A stretch of DNA of 64,000 nt from Streptomyces sp. NBC_00775 (GCF_036347135.1 NZ_CP108938.1:6386001-6450000), one strand, 5' to 3'; positions 44,890-54,074 are shown, numbered from the stretch's first letter. Notes: generated by a model not told the origin, from the sequence alone. Numbers and translations: made by a program.

Positions 44890-46065
44890 ATGCGTACCAC
44901 CGTCGGGATCATCGGGGCCGGGCCGGCCGGGCTGCTGCTGGCGCGGCTGCTGCACAACGCGGGCATCGAGTCCGTCGTGCTGGAGAGCCGGGACCGGGCG
45001 TATGTGGAGCAGCGGCAGCGGGCCGGGATCCTGGAGCAGGGGACCGTGGATGTGCTGCGGGCCGCCGGGGCCGGTGAGCGGATGGACCGGGAGGGGCTGC
45101 GGCACGACGGGATCGAGCTGCGGTTCGCGGGCAGGCGGCACCGCGTCGACTTCCCGGCCCTCACCGGTGGGCGCTCCGTGATGGTGTACGCGCAGACCGA
45201 GGTGTGCAAGGACCTCATCGCCCTCCAGCTCAAGGAGGGCGGGCCGCTGCTCTTCGGGGCCGAGGCGCTCGCCGTGGAGGACGCCGAGAGCGAGCGGCCA
45301 CGGGTGCGGTTCACGTACGACGGACACGAGGATGTGCTGGAGTGCGACTACGTCGTGGGGTGCGACGGGTTCTGGGGCGTCGCGCGGGGGGCCGTGCCCG
45401 CCGAGCTCTCCCGCGTCTTCGAGCGGACGTACCCCTTCGGCTGGCTCGGCATCCTCGCCGATGTCCCGCCCTCGCACGACGAGCTGGTCTACGCCCGTCA
45501 CGACCGCGGCTTCGCCCTGCTCAGCATGCGCTCGCCCAGCGTCTCCCGTCTCTACCTCCAGGTGCCCCAGGGCACGGACGCCCAGGCGTGGAGCGACGAG
45601 GAGATCTGGGACGAGCTGGACCGGCGCTTCGAGACGACGGACGGCTGGCGGCTCGAGCGCGGGCCCATCACCTCCAAGTCCGTCACCCCGATGCGCAGTT
45701 ACGTCCACGAGCCCATGCGGCACGGGCGGGTCTTCCTCGCCGGTGACGCCGCGCACATAGTGCCGCCGACCGGAGCGAAGGGGCTCAACCTCGCCGTCGG
45801 CGACGTCGTCACCTTCGCGCGGGCACTCGCGTACGAGAAGGAGACCGGCTCCGGCGAGCTGCTCGACGCCTACTCCGAGACCTGTCTGCGCCGGGTCTGG
45901 CAGGCCGAGAGGTTCTCGTACGACATGACGACCCTGCTGCACCGCGATCCCGGCGCGACCGGCTTCGAGGACCGCGTCCAGCTGGCCCGTCTGGAGCGGA
46001 TCGCGAGCTCACGGGCGGCCGAGACCGACCTCGCGGAGGGGTACACGGGGTTTCCCCTGGAATAA
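44890..46065 (+). CDS. pobA: 4-hydroxybenzoate 3-monooxygenase
   Basis: A 391-residue FAD-dependent aromatic hydroxylase that converts 4-hydroxybenzoate to protocatechuate, feeding the beta-ketoadipate pathway. It has the FAD GxGxxG motif VGIIGAGPAGLLLARLL at the N-terminus, DG motif YVVGCDGFWGVAR, the substrate-binding block DRGFALLSMRSPSVSRLYLQ (Ser/Arg/Tyr positions as in Pseudomonas PobA), and GDAAHIVPPTGAKGLN. The C-terminal GYTGFPLE holds the second active-site Tyr. AAGGGG precedes the ATG at 44890. No protocatechuate genes are adjacent. Confidence 0.95.
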   Translation: MRTTVGIIGAGPAGLLLARLLHNAGIESVVLESRDRAYVEQRQRAGILEQGTVDVLRAAGAGERMDREGLRHDGIELRFAGRRHRVDFPALTGGRSVMVYAQTEVCKDLIALQLKEGGPLLFGAEALAVEDAESERPRVRFTYDGHEDVLECDYVVGCDGFWGVARGAVPAELSRVFERTYPFGWLGILADVPPSHDELVYARHDRGFALLSMRSPSVSRLYLQVPQGTDAQAWSDEEIWDELDRRFETTDGWRLERGPITSKSVTPMRSYVHEPMRHGRVFLAGDAAHIVPPTGAKGLNLAVGDVVTFARALAYEKETGSGELLDAYSETCLRRVWQAERFSYDMTTLLHRDPGATGFEDRVQLARLERIASSRAAETDLAEGYTGFPLE

Positions 46066-46245
46066 CTCGTGAGAAAAGGAGGCTGAGGCCGGTGTCACGG
46101 CTTCGTACCAGTGCGGGCAGGGCATGGGACACACGCGTACCGTGGCACCGCAAGGGAAAGATCCTCCCCAAGCAGTAGGGTCAATCCTTTGCCTACCTAT
46201 TACTCTTGAGGCCAAGGCCGCGCCAGGTGGCCATGGAGGAGTGAA

Positions 46246-47145
46246 ATGAGGAGCAGTAACCCGGTCTTCTCGCGACGGGGGTTCAGCCGCGACAACGGCT
46301 ACGCGGGCTTCAACGCGGCGCCGCAGGCCGGGGGACCCGCTGTCGGCACCCAGGGCAATCCGTACGCCCAGGGCAACCCGTACGCCCAGCAGGGCGGCAA
46401 CCCCTACGCGCAGAACCCGTACGCACAGCAGGCCCCGCAGTACGGCGCTCCGCCGCAGGCCCCGGTCACCACCGGCCGTATGACGATGGACGACGTCGTC
46501 ATGCGCTCGGCCATGACGCTCGGCACCGTCGCCGTCGGCGCCATCCTGGCCTGGGCGCTGCTGCCGGTGTCCAGCACCAGCTACGGGCTCGCCATCGGCT
46601 CCGCCCTGGTCGCCTTCGTGCTGGCCATGGTGCAGAACTTCAAGCGCACGGCCTCGCCCGCGCTGATCCTCGGCTACGCCGCCTTCGAGGGCGTCTTCCT
46701 CGGGGTCATCAGCGAGATGTACAACAGCCGCTGGTCGGGCGCGCCCTTCCAGGCGGTCCTGGGCACCATGGCGGTCGCCGGCGCGACCCTGCTCGTCTAC
46801 AAGGCGGGCTGGATCCGTGTGACCGCGCGGTACGCGCGCATCGGTATGACCATCGCCATCGCCTTCATCGTCGTCATGGCGGTCAACCTGCTGCTGGTCG
46901 TCTTCGGCGTCGCCGAGGACGGCGGACTGCGCAGCATGGGCCCGCTCGGCGCGATCGTCGGCATCCTGGCGATCCTGATCGGCGCGTTCTTCCTCACCCT
47001 CGACTTCAAGCAGATCGAGGACGGCATCACGTACGGCGCGCCGAAGGACGAGGCCTGGATCGCGGCGTTCGCCCTGACCATGACCCTCGTGTGGATCTAC
47101 ATCGAGATGCTGCGCCTGGTCGCCATCTTCAGCGGCGACGACTAG
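46246..47145 (+). CDS. Bax inhibitor-1/YccA-like membrane protein
   Basis: A 299-residue protein with a hydrophilic N-terminus holding several NPYAQ units (residues about 37-62), then seven transmembrane helices of the Bax1-I type, including LGYAAFEGVFLGVISEMYN and the C-terminal IYIEMLRLVAIFSGDD. Members are thought to be pH-sensitive ion (Ca2+) leak channels. The cytoplasmic repeat tail is an actinobacterial feature. GGAGGA lies before the ATG. A strong hairpin follows. Confidence 0.9.
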   Translation: MRSSNPVFSRRGFSRDNGYAGFNAAPQAGGPAVGTQGNPYAQGNPYAQQGGNPYAQNPYAQQAPQYGAPPQAPVTTGRMTMDDVVMRSAMTLGTVAVGAILAWALLPVSSTSYGLAIGSALVAFVLAMVQNFKRTASPALILGYAAFEGVFLGVISEMYNSRWSGAPFQAVLGTMAVAGATLLVYKAGWIRVTARYARIGMTIAIAFIVVMAVNLLLVVFGVAEDGGLRSMGPLGAIVGILAILIGAFFLTLDFKQIEDGITYGAPKDEAWIAAFALTMTLVWIYIEMLRLVAIFSGDD

Positions 47146-47178
47146 ACGGGCCGGCCCCTGAGGGCTGGTGACTGCACT

Positions 47179-47213
47179 GAAGGGCCCACGAACCACCGGT
47201 TCGCGGGCCCTTT
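47179..47213. terminator. Terminator hairpin
   Basis: AAGGGCCCACGAACC pairs with GGTTCGCGGGCCCTT (one mismatch) around a 3-base loop, followed by TT. It lies between convergent genes. Confidence 0.75.
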
Positions 47214-47249
47214 GCCGTGGGATGCCTGTGTCGTCACGGTGGTGCGCGC

Positions 47250-47480
47250 TCAGAGCAATTTGCGCGCGGCCCTCCTCAGGTCGTACTCGTGAATGATCGC
47301 CTTGGCGTGGCCGTACGCGAGATTGTGCTCGGCGCGAAGCCAGCTGACCTTCTCCTCGAAGCGGAAGAGGGCGGGGCCTTCGTCGACGGTGCGAAGCCAG
47401 TCGGAGATTTCACGACCGGTGCAGTGGGGGATTCGGGCGAGCATGTTGCGGTGGGTCTCCTCGGAGAGGACGTGGGACAT
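47250..47480 (-). CDS. Small DUF4287-type protein
   Basis: A 76-residue protein: MSHVLSEETHRNMLARIPHC, then TGREISDWLRTVDEGPALFR and LRAEHNLAYGHAKAIIHEYD. This matches the short DUF4287 family (helical, soluble, function unknown). GGAGG lies 5 bases before the ATG at 47480, which decides against the longer open frame to 47711. It is divergent from the next small gene. Confidence 0.75.
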   Translation of the reverse strand: MSHVLSEETHRNMLARIPHCTGREISDWLRTVDEGPALFRFEEKVSWLRAEHNLAYGHAKAIIHEYDLRRAARKLL

Positions 47481-47584
47481 CGGCGCCTCCGGACGCAAAG
47501 GGGATGTAAGCCGGTCCTTCACGCCACCGTGCCTGAGGGTTGGGTTGTTGGCAACAGTCCTGGTGCGGCGCGTACGCTCGCCGC

Positions 47585-47896
47585 GTGCTTGATACGACGC
47601 CTTTGACTCGTGCAGTGGATCACTTCGCCGACCGGTTGAGGGCCGCGCCGCAGAGCCGGCTCCAGCGCGGGGCTGCCGCCGAGGCGCTGGGGCTGGCCAG
47701 GGAGTTGGCACTGCGTGCCCAGCGGTTGGAGGACCCTGCCGGAGAGGCTCGGGAGATGCCTGACGCGGGGATGTTCGCCGCCGCGGACCAAATCACCGTT
47801 GCCGCGCACGATTTGGCGGTCGTACTGAAAGACGAGGGGGAACTGGCGGAGGCGGTGGGGCTTGTCGCGGAGGCGCAGAAACGCGCCGGGGTCTGA
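47585..47896 (+). CDS. Small helical hypothetical protein
   Basis: A 103-residue protein rich in Ala, Leu, Arg and Glu (LTRAVDHFADRLRAAPQSRL, then LQRGAAAEALGLARELALRA), probably an all-helical bundle. I do not recognise a family with a known function. The GTG at 47585 lacks an SD; a TACGCT box ends 6 bases upstream, so it is probably leaderless. It follows divergently from the DUF4287 gene, sharing the promoter region. Confidence 0.65.
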   Translation: MLDTTPLTRAVDHFADRLRAAPQSRLQRGAAAEALGLARELALRAQRLEDPAGEAREMPDAGMFAAADQITVAAHDLAVVLKDEGELAEAVGLVAEAQKRAGV

Positions 47897-47971
47897 TCTG
47901 TGGATCCTTCAGATCGACTCCGACGCGGGGTGCTCCGCCGGTGATGCCGGGGAACTGCGGTAGTTGGTTGA

Positions 47972-48022
47972 CTGCGGGCCGGCTGTGGCTGGTCGCGCAG
48001 TTCCCCGCGCCCCTTACGGGGC
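47972..48022. repeat. Dispersed palindromic element, copy E (fragment)
   Basis: Only one inner arm remains (GGCTGGTCGCGCAGTTCCCC GCGCCCCTTA), between the small helical-protein gene and the convergent membrane-anchored protein gene. Confidence 0.75.
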
Positions 48023-48040
48023 GCTCCTGCTGGGCCCTCG

Positions 48041-48835
48041 TTACAGGGACGCGATGACTCGGTCCGCCAGGATGTAGATGTTCTGGTCGCCGTAGGCGAA
48101 CGTCAGGGCGTAGGCGCCGGAGACTCCGGAGCCGCCGAGGAGGACCGGAGTTTCGCCGGCGCGGAGGGCGGCGGCGAGTTGTTCGGCGGTTTCGCGGTGG
48201 CCCGGGGTCATGCAGAGGGTGGTGCCGTCGGCGAAGACGTAGACGTCGAGGGTGCCGAGGGGACCGGGGCGGACGTCCGCCAGTTCCGTGCGGGACTCGG
48301 CGAGTTCCTCCAGGCAGGCCACCGTGCGCTCATGGTCGTTCACGACAGGTGACTGGACCGGTACGAAGTCCGGGTGGGAGGGGTGGCGGCGGCGGGCCGC
48401 GGCAAGTTCGGGGGAGTCCCCGGCGAACTCCTCGGCGTCCAGGCCGGCCTCGGTCACCGGCTCCAGGTGCTCCAGGCCCACGAAGTCCGAGTGGCGCGGC
48501 AGGAACAGTTCGCTGTCGGGCAGGCCGAGCAGCGAGGGCGCGTCCGAGGCGTCACGCGCCTCCTGGGCGGCCCAGAACGCCCGTGCCTCGGCAAGCTCCC
48601 GCTCCCGCTCCTCCGCGAGCGCCTCGGCCACCGCGGCGCGTATCTCGTCCGCGTCGGCGGCCGAGCGAGCCGCGGGCACCAGACCGCGTGCGGCGGTCGT
48701 GGCGCGGCTCTCGGCGAGCTCGGTGTGCAGGGCCGCGACCTGCCGACGCAGACCCCGCAGGGTGCGCAGAACGGCGACGCCCACGGCCGCGGTCGCGGCG
48801 GTGGTGAGCAGCAAAGCAATCGGCATGGCGCTCAC
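48041..48835 (-). CDS. Membrane-anchored coiled-coil hypothetical protein
   Basis: A 264-residue protein with one N-terminal transmembrane helix (MPIALLLTTAATAAVGVAVL), a coiled-coil stretch (LRGLRRQVAALHTELAESRA and EERERELAEARAFWAAQEAR), and a C-terminal globular domain (LDVYVFADGTTLCMTPGHRE, then PVLLGGSGVSGAYALTFAYG). Apparent homologues occur throughout Streptomyces, but no function is known to me. The start is GTG at 48835 with GGGAG 8 bases upstream, or ATG at 48826. Confidence 0.7.
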   Translation of the reverse strand: MSAMPIALLLTTAATAAVGVAVLRTLRGLRRQVAALHTELAESRATTAARGLVPAARSAADADEIRAAVAEALAEERERELAEARAFWAAQEARDASDAPSLLGLPDSELFLPRHSDFVGLEHLEPVTEAGLDAEEFAGDSPELAAARRRHPSHPDFVPVQSPVVNDHERTVACLEELAESRTELADVRPGPLGTLDVYVFADGTTLCMTPGHRETAEQLAAALRAGETPVLLGGSGVSGAYALTFAYGDQNIYILADRVIASL

Positions 48836-49031
48836 TGACGTACTCCCGGTTCAAAGTCGACCCCCGACTTCCTACATCAGCTTGAAGGGAGAACCATCCA
48901 GCTGTCAGTGCGTAACGTCACGAAAAGGACAGGACTTTGGGCCCGGGGTTTAGTTGCGCAATGGCTCTGACCTGCGGAAATGCCTCTCCGGAGGGAGATA
49001 GGTCACATCTTGGGGGGGATTGGATCACAAA

Positions 49032-49070
49032 TCGGCCCAGAGTCCCGGTGGTTGCGGGGCTCTGGGCCGA
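49032..49070. terminator. Terminator after the thiolase gene
   Basis: TCGGCCCAGAG and CTCTGGGCCGA form an 11-bp perfect stem with a structured 17-base loop, just past the thiolase stop (on the reverse strand). Confidence 0.7.
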
Positions 49071-49109
49071 TTCGGTGACGCTGGGTTCAACTCCCGTTAC
49101 GGGAACGGG

Positions 49110-50330
49110 TTAGCTGAGGCGCTCGATGACCATCGCCATGCCCTGGCCGCCGCCGACGCACATCGTCTCCAGGCCGAACTGCTTGTCGTGGAACTGGAGG
49201 CTGTTGATGAGCGTGCCGGTGATGCGGGCGCCGGTCATGCCGAAGGGGTGGCCGACGGCGATGGCGCCACCGTTCACGTTCAGCTTGTCCAGCGGGATGT
49301 TCAGGTCGCGGTAGCTCGGGATCACCTGGGCGGCGAACGCCTCGTTGATCTCGAAGAGGTCGATGTCGTCGACGGTGAGGCCGGCGCGCCTGAGGGCCTG
49401 CTTGCTGGCCTCCACCGGGCCGAGGCCCATGATCTCGGGGGACAGGCCGGTGACGCCGGTGGACACGATCCGGGCGAGCGGGGTGAGGCCGAGCTCGCGG
49501 GCCTTGGTGTCGGACATGATCACGAGGGCGGCGGCGCCGTCGTTCAGCGGGCAGCAGTTGGCGGCCGTGACCATGCCGTCGGGGCGGAAGACGGGCTTGA
49601 GGCCCTGCACGCCCTCCAGGCTGACGCCGGCGCGCGGGCCGTCGTCCTTGGAGACGACCGTGCCGTCCGGGGTCGTGATCGGGGTGATCTCGCGCTCCCA
49701 GAAGCCGTTCTTGATGGCTTCCTCGGCGAGGTTCTGCGAGCGGACGCCGAACTCGTCCATGTCCTGGCGGGTGACGCCCTTCAGGCGGGCCAGGTTCTCG
49801 GCGGTCTGGCCCATCGCGATGTACGCGTCCGGGATCAGGCCGTCCTCGCGCGGGTCGTGCCAGGTGGTGCCCTCCTGCTGCGCGACGGCGACGGTGCGGG
49901 CCTCCGCGTCGGCGAAGAGGGGGTTGTGGGTGTCCGGCATCCCGTCGGAGGTGCCCTTGACGCTGCGCGACACCATCTCGACACCCGCCGAGATGAAGAC
50001 GTCGCCCTCGCCCGCCTTGATGGCGTGCAGGGCCATGCGGCTCGTCTGGAGGGAGGAGGAACAGTAGCGGGTGACGGTGCAGCCCGGGAGGTGGTCCATT
50101 CCCATCTGTACGGCGACGATGCGGGCGAGGTTGTGGCCCTGCTCGCCACCGGGGAGGCCGCAGCCGAGCATCAGGTCGTCGATGTCCCTCGGGTCCAGCT
50201 CGGGGACCTTGGCGAGGGCGGTCTGGATGATCGTGGCGGTCAGGTCGTCGGGGCGCACGTCCTTCAGGGAGCCCTTGAAGGCGCGGCCGATCGGGGAGCG
50301 GGCGGCTGAGACGATCACGGCTTCGGGCAT
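49110..50330 (-). CDS. Acetyl-CoA C-acyltransferase (thiolase)
   Basis: A 406-residue type II thiolase that joins or cleaves acyl-CoA/acetyl-CoA in fatty-acid beta-oxidation. The nucleophile is Cys90 in VTRYCSSSLQ, NEAFAAQ and GGAIAVGHPFGMTGAR carry the Asn and His, and the C-terminal acid/base Cys is in ETMCVGGGQGMAMVIE. No 3-hydroxyacyl-CoA dehydrogenase lies next to it. The ATG at 50330 has GGAG 5 bases upstream. Confidence 0.93.
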   Translation of the reverse strand: MPEAVIVSAARSPIGRAFKGSLKDVRPDDLTATIIQTALAKVPELDPRDIDDLMLGCGLPGGEQGHNLARIVAVQMGMDHLPGCTVTRYCSSSLQTSRMALHAIKAGEGDVFISAGVEMVSRSVKGTSDGMPDTHNPLFADAEARTVAVAQQEGTTWHDPREDGLIPDAYIAMGQTAENLARLKGVTRQDMDEFGVRSQNLAEEAIKNGFWEREITPITTPDGTVVSKDDGPRAGVSLEGVQGLKPVFRPDGMVTAANCCPLNDGAAALVIMSDTKARELGLTPLARIVSTGVTGLSPEIMGLGPVEASKQALRRAGLTVDDIDLFEINEAFAAQVIPSYRDLNIPLDKLNVNGGAIAVGHPFGMTGARITGTLINSLQFHDKQFGLETMCVGGGQGMAMVIERLS

Positions 50331-50453
50331 CACGGCTCCATTGGCGTACGGGGGGTTGGGCAGGGCTGGTTGGGAAGTTACCCGTACGTATGGTCGAGGT
50401 CACGGGTGTCGGGGTGTGACTAGGACCGCACTTTTCTAAGCGCTTGCTTTTTT

Positions 50454-50655
50454 CGCCCCCGCCGCCCCTACCCGTCCCATCCCCAGGGGGCTGCGCCCCC
50501 AGACCCCCCTGGGTGGGTTTTTTGGCTGCGGGCCGGTGGGGGCTGGTCGCGCAGTTCCCCGCGCCCCTTAAAAGCACCCGGCGCGGGGAACTGCGCGACC
50601 AGCCCCCACCGGCCCGCACCCGACACACAACCCCCGGGGTCGAAGGGGCGGAGCC
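50454..50655. repeat. Dispersed palindromic element, copy F (right arm truncated)
   Basis: The left outer arm begins CGCCCCCGCCGCCCCTACCC and the inner arms are intact. The right outer arm stops after GGGGCGGAGCCCCTG, where the SGNH hydrolase gene ends. It fills the 329-bp gap between the thiolase and SGNH hydrolase genes. Confidence 0.85.
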
Positions 50656-50659
50656 CCTG

Positions 50660-51679
50660 TCATGGGGACGGGGCCGGGGCCGGGTCTGTGGCGGGGAGGC
50701 GGCGCCGGCGGCGGCGCTTCAGGAGGGCCCAGGGGCCGCGGGGGCCCGTGGGCATGGCCGCCGTGACCTCCGTGCCGGGCTCCGAGGCGGCCTCCGCTGC
50801 CGCACGGGCGACCGGCAGGAACCCCTCGCGGCGCGAAACGTCCGGGCGCTCCTCCTCGGCCGGCCAGAGACCCAGCGTCGCGCACACCGTGGGGAGGATC
50901 GCCATCGCCGCCGTCGCGTACCCCTCCGCCGAGGGGTGGTAGTTGTCGGGGCCGAACAGTTCGCGTGGGTTCGCCTCGAACTCCGGGCCCAGCAGGTCAC
51001 CCAGCGACACCGTCCGTCCGCCCTGCTCGACCGTACCGATGGTCTGGGCCGCCGCCAGCTGACGCGACGCCCGCCGGGCGAGCCACCGCAGCGGCTGCTG
51101 CACCTGCTCGACCGTGCCCAGGTCGGGACAGGTGCCGACCACGACCTCGGCACCGGCGGTGCGCAGCCGGCGTACGGCCGACGACAGATGGCGCACCGAG
51201 CGCGTCGGCGGCATCCGGTGTGTCACGTCGTTCGCGCCGATCATGATCACGCAGACGTCGGGCACCCGCGTGGTGTCCGCGAGAGCGAGCGCCACCTGGC
51301 GGTCCAGGTCGTCCGACTGGGCCCCCGGCAGCGCCACATTGCACATCTCGACCGGCCGCTCGGCCACCGCCGCGAGCCCGGAGGCCAGCAGCGCCCCCGG
51401 CGTCTGGCGGGCCCGGTGCACGCCCTGGCCCGCCGCCGTGGAGTCACCGAGCATCGTCAGACGGAGGGGCGGTTCGCCGGTACCGGTGTACGCGTACCCG
51501 TACAGGCCGTCCGCGCGCGGCGCGTGCGCGTGCCCGTTGCCCACGTGACGTTTCGCCAGCTGCACCTCGGCCAGCACCAGTCCGACGGTGGCCGCCCCGA
51601 CCAGGCCGATCCCGCCACCGCCGTACGCAGCGCCCGCCGCGATGCGCCGAGCCACCCTCGCCCTCGACAAGCTCGTCAT
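50660..51679 (-). CDS. Membrane-anchored SGNH/GDSL hydrolase
   Basis: A 339-residue protein with an N-terminal transmembrane segment (IGLVGAATVGLVLAEVQL) and an SGNH-hydrolase domain: block I LTMLGDSTAAGQGV, block III MIGANDVTH and block V DNYHPSAEGY (catalytic Asp/His). It should hydrolyse an ester outside the cell or at the membrane face. The C-terminus is very basic (LLKRRRRRRLP). The ATG at 51679 follows GGAGG at a spacing of about 11. It is divergent from cbs. Confidence 0.88.
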   Translation of the reverse strand: MTSLSRARVARRIAAGAAYGGGGIGLVGAATVGLVLAEVQLAKRHVGNGHAHAPRADGLYGYAYTGTGEPPLRLTMLGDSTAAGQGVHRARQTPGALLASGLAAVAERPVEMCNVALPGAQSDDLDRQVALALADTTRVPDVCVIMIGANDVTHRMPPTRSVRHLSSAVRRLRTAGAEVVVGTCPDLGTVEQVQQPLRWLARRASRQLAAAQTIGTVEQGGRTVSLGDLLGPEFEANPRELFGPDNYHPSAEGYATAAMAILPTVCATLGLWPAEEERPDVSRREGFLPVARAAAEAASEPGTEVTAAMPTGPRGPWALLKRRRRRRLPATDPAPAPSP

Positions 51680-51821
51680 CCGTCGCCGCCACCTCCTCGT
51701 AGCCGTACAACCACTGCTTGCCCCGTGGAGTACGTCGGCCAATCTCAACGGCGCGTGAACGGTCCCCCAGGGCCGTAGGCTGACGGGACCATCCCTTTAG
51801 AACGCAGCTCCGGAGACAACG

Positions 51822-53216
51822 GTGCAATTCCACGACTCGATGATCAGTCTCGTCGGCAACACCCCGCTGGTGAGGCTCAACAACGTGACCGCGGGCATCC
51901 AGGCGACCGTCCTGGCGAAGGTTGAGTACTTCAACCCCGGCGGGTCCGTGAAGGACCGCATCGCCCTGCGCATGATCGAGGCCGCGGAGGAGAGCGGCGC
52001 CCTCAAGCCGGGGGGCACGATTGTCGAGCCGACCAGTGGAAACACCGGTGTGGGGCTTGCCATCGTGGCCCAGCAGAAGGGCTACAAGTGCATCTTCGTC
52101 TGCCCGGACAAGGTCTCCACCGACAAGATCAACGTGCTGCGCGCCTACGGTGCCGAGGTCGTCGTCTGCCCGACCGCCGTCGATCCCGAGCACCCGGACT
52201 CGTACTACAACGTCTCCGACCGGCTGGTGCGGGAGACCCCGGGCGCCTGGAAGCCCGACCAGTACTCCAACCCGAACAACCCCCTCTCGCACTATCACTC
52301 CACCGGCCCCGAGCTGTGGGAGCAGACGGAGGGAAGGATCACCCACTTCGTCGCGGGCGTGGGCACCGGCGGGACCATCTCGGGTACGGGGCGGTATCTG
52401 AAGGACGCCAGTGACGGCAAGGTCCAGGTCGTCGGCGCCGACCCGGAGGGGTCCGTGTACTCCGGCGGCTCCGGGCGGCCGTATCTCGTCGAGGGCGTCG
52501 GCGAGGACTTCTGGCCGACGGCGTACGACCGGACCGTCGCGGACGAGATCGTCGCCGTGTCCGACAAGGACTCGTTCCAGATGACGCGGCGCCTCGCCAA
52601 GGAGGAGGGGCTGCTCGTCGGTGGCTCCTGCGGTATGGCCGTGGTCGCCGCGCTGCGTGTCGCCGAGCGGCTCGGGCCGGACGATGTCGTGGTCGTCCTG
52701 CTCCCCGACAGCGGGCGCGGCTACCTCAGTAAGATCTTCAACGACGAGTGGATGGCCGACTACGGCTTCCTGGAGGACACCGGCCCGAGCGCGCGCGTCG
52801 CCGACGTCCTCAACGACAAGGCGGGCGGCTCCATCCCCTCCCTCGTCCACATGCACCCGGAGGAGACGGTCGGCGAGGCCATCGAGGTGCTGCGCGAGTA
52901 CGGCGTCTCGCAGATGCCGATCGTGAAGCCGGGCGCCGGACACCCGGACGTGATGGCCGCCGAGGTCATCGGATCCGTCGTCGAACGCGAGCTGCTCGAC
53001 GCGCTCTTCACCAAGCGGGCCTCCCTGGAGGACCCGCTGGAGAAGCACATGTCGTCGCCGCTGCCGCAGGTCGGCTCCGGCGAGCCGGTCGGCGACCTGA
53101 TGTCCGTGCTCGGCACCGCCGACGCCGCGATCGTCCTCGTCGAGGGCAAGCCCACCGGTGTCGTCAGCCGCCAGGACCTGCTGTCCTTCCTGGCCAAGGG
53201 CGGCGCCAAGCAGTAG
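51822..53216 (+). CDS. cbs: Cystathionine beta-synthase with CBS domains
   Basis: A 464-residue PLP enzyme that condenses serine and homocysteine to cystathionine. PLP-Lys44 is in NPGGSVKDRIALR, the phosphate-binding TSGNTGVGLA follows near 69-78, and GSCGMAVV is near 269-276. Residues 335-460 are two CBS domains (HPEETVGEAIEVLREYGVSQ and later VLVEGKPTGVVSRQDLL), which suggests regulation by an adenosyl ligand. It lacks the heme-binding N-terminus of animal CBS. The start is GTG at 51822 after GGAG. Confidence 0.94.
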   Translation: MQFHDSMISLVGNTPLVRLNNVTAGIQATVLAKVEYFNPGGSVKDRIALRMIEAAEESGALKPGGTIVEPTSGNTGVGLAIVAQQKGYKCIFVCPDKVSTDKINVLRAYGAEVVVCPTAVDPEHPDSYYNVSDRLVRETPGAWKPDQYSNPNNPLSHYHSTGPELWEQTEGRITHFVAGVGTGGTISGTGRYLKDASDGKVQVVGADPEGSVYSGGSGRPYLVEGVGEDFWPTAYDRTVADEIVAVSDKDSFQMTRRLAKEEGLLVGGSCGMAVVAALRVAERLGPDDVVVVLLPDSGRGYLSKIFNDEWMADYGFLEDTGPSARVADVLNDKAGGSIPSLVHMHPEETVGEAIEVLREYGVSQMPIVKPGAGHPDVMAAEVIGSVVERELLDALFTKRASLEDPLEKHMSSPLPQVGSGEPVGDLMSVLGTADAAIVLVEGKPTGVVSRQDLLSFLAKGGAKQ

Positions 53217-53362
53217 GGATACGCCGGGCCACAGGAAGAAATCTCCTGAAGTACCGCCACGGAAAGGGATCTTCCGGCTGTTTCGGCGGGGAACTTCGCG
53301 GAAGTGGTACGAGCGCGTCACGTCCGCGCAGCACCCGCTTAACACGGGTCCGGCACATTAGT

Positions 53363-53404
53363 GGGTGTCGGCAGGGCGGGAGCGGCTCCCCGCCCCGGCG
53401 ACAC
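53363..53404 (+). terminator. Hairpin after cbs
   Basis: An imperfect long stem (GGTGTCG and GGGCGGG pairing with CCCGCCC and CGACACC) with a 7-base loop, about 150 bases after cbs. Confidence 0.5.
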
Positions 53405-53555
53405 CAAAACGGCGCCAAGGACCTCCGGAGCGGCTCCCGGACCTCCATGGACGCCACGGACGCGCAAGCCCGGCCCTGACCCGGCCCGCGTCCCTCGCGG
53501 GGACCGCCGTCGTCCCGCCCTCCCGGCAACGGGGGGTGCGGCGGTCCCCGCGCAA

Positions 53556-53603
53556 CACGTGGAAGGGCCCGGCACCCACACAGGTGCCGGGCCCTTCCAC
53601 GTG
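53556..53603. terminator. Bidirectional terminator, 20-bp perfect stem
   Basis: CACGTGGAAGGGCCCGGCAC and its complement at 53584-53603 with an 8-base loop, just past the convergent membrane-protein gene. Confidence 0.8.
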
Positions 53604-53623
53604 CGGTCCTTGTTTTTCGGTCC

Positions 53624-54064
53624 CTACTTTTCCCAGTCCGAGTGCGAGTCCGAGTCAGGCCTGGCCCTGCGGCGGCCGAAGAGGTCGGGGTTCTGGCGCG
53701 CGGCCTGCACCGCGTTGACCCCCACGATGCCGACCCAGGCGACCAGCAGGCCGGGCAGGTTTCCGAGCGCGCCGCCGATCGCGGACAACGGGACCGCGAG
53801 GACGAGCGAGACGATTCCGAAGCCGAAGCGCTCGCTCCAGGAGTCGCCCGCGTCGGACTTGCGCGTGCCGCGGGCCACCACCATCTGGTGCTCGGCGAGC
53901 TGGCGCCGCACCCGGCGGTCCACCGCGCCGTCCAGGCGCTGCTCGACCTTCTCCAGGAACGAGTCGACCAGCGCGGACTCGTACTCGTCGCCCAGTTCCC
54001 TGCGCGCGTGCAGGGTGGCGTCGAGTTCCTTCTTCAGTTCGGCGTCGCCGCTGACTTCGGTCAT
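53624..54064 (-). CDS. Small membrane protein with coiled-coil N-terminus
   Basis: A 146-residue protein: an acidic helical N-terminus (ELKKELDATLHARRELGDEY, then SFLEKVEQRLDGAVDRRVRR), then two hydrophobic segments (FGIVSLVLAVPLSAIGGALG and LLVAWVGIVGVNAVQAA), and a charged tail. Integral membrane protein homologues are common in Streptomyces, without known function. It starts 11 bases after the SulP gene ends, so it is likely the last gene of a carbonic anhydrase-SulP operon. Confidence 0.75.
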   Translation of the reverse strand: MTEVSGDAELKKELDATLHARRELGDEYESALVDSFLEKVEQRLDGAVDRRVRRQLAEHQMVVARGTRKSDAGDSWSERFGFGIVSLVLAVPLSAIGGALGNLPGLLVAWVGIVGVNAVQAARQNPDLFGRRRARPDSDSHSDWEK

Positions 54065-54074
54065 GACGCTCACC

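Larger units (their letters stand above)
53217..53623. other. Gene-free interval after cbs
   Basis: No gene with a plausible start and family is visible. It holds two hairpins: 53363-53404 (GGTGTCGGCAGGGCGGG against CCCGCCCCGGCGACACC) and the perfect 53556-53603 stem. The remaining bases show no clear signal. Confidence 0.5.

Noticed and set aside
53217..53555. Possible small gene after cbs
   Set aside because: The open frames there are Arg/Pro/Gly-rich, overlap hairpins and lack a ribosome binding site.
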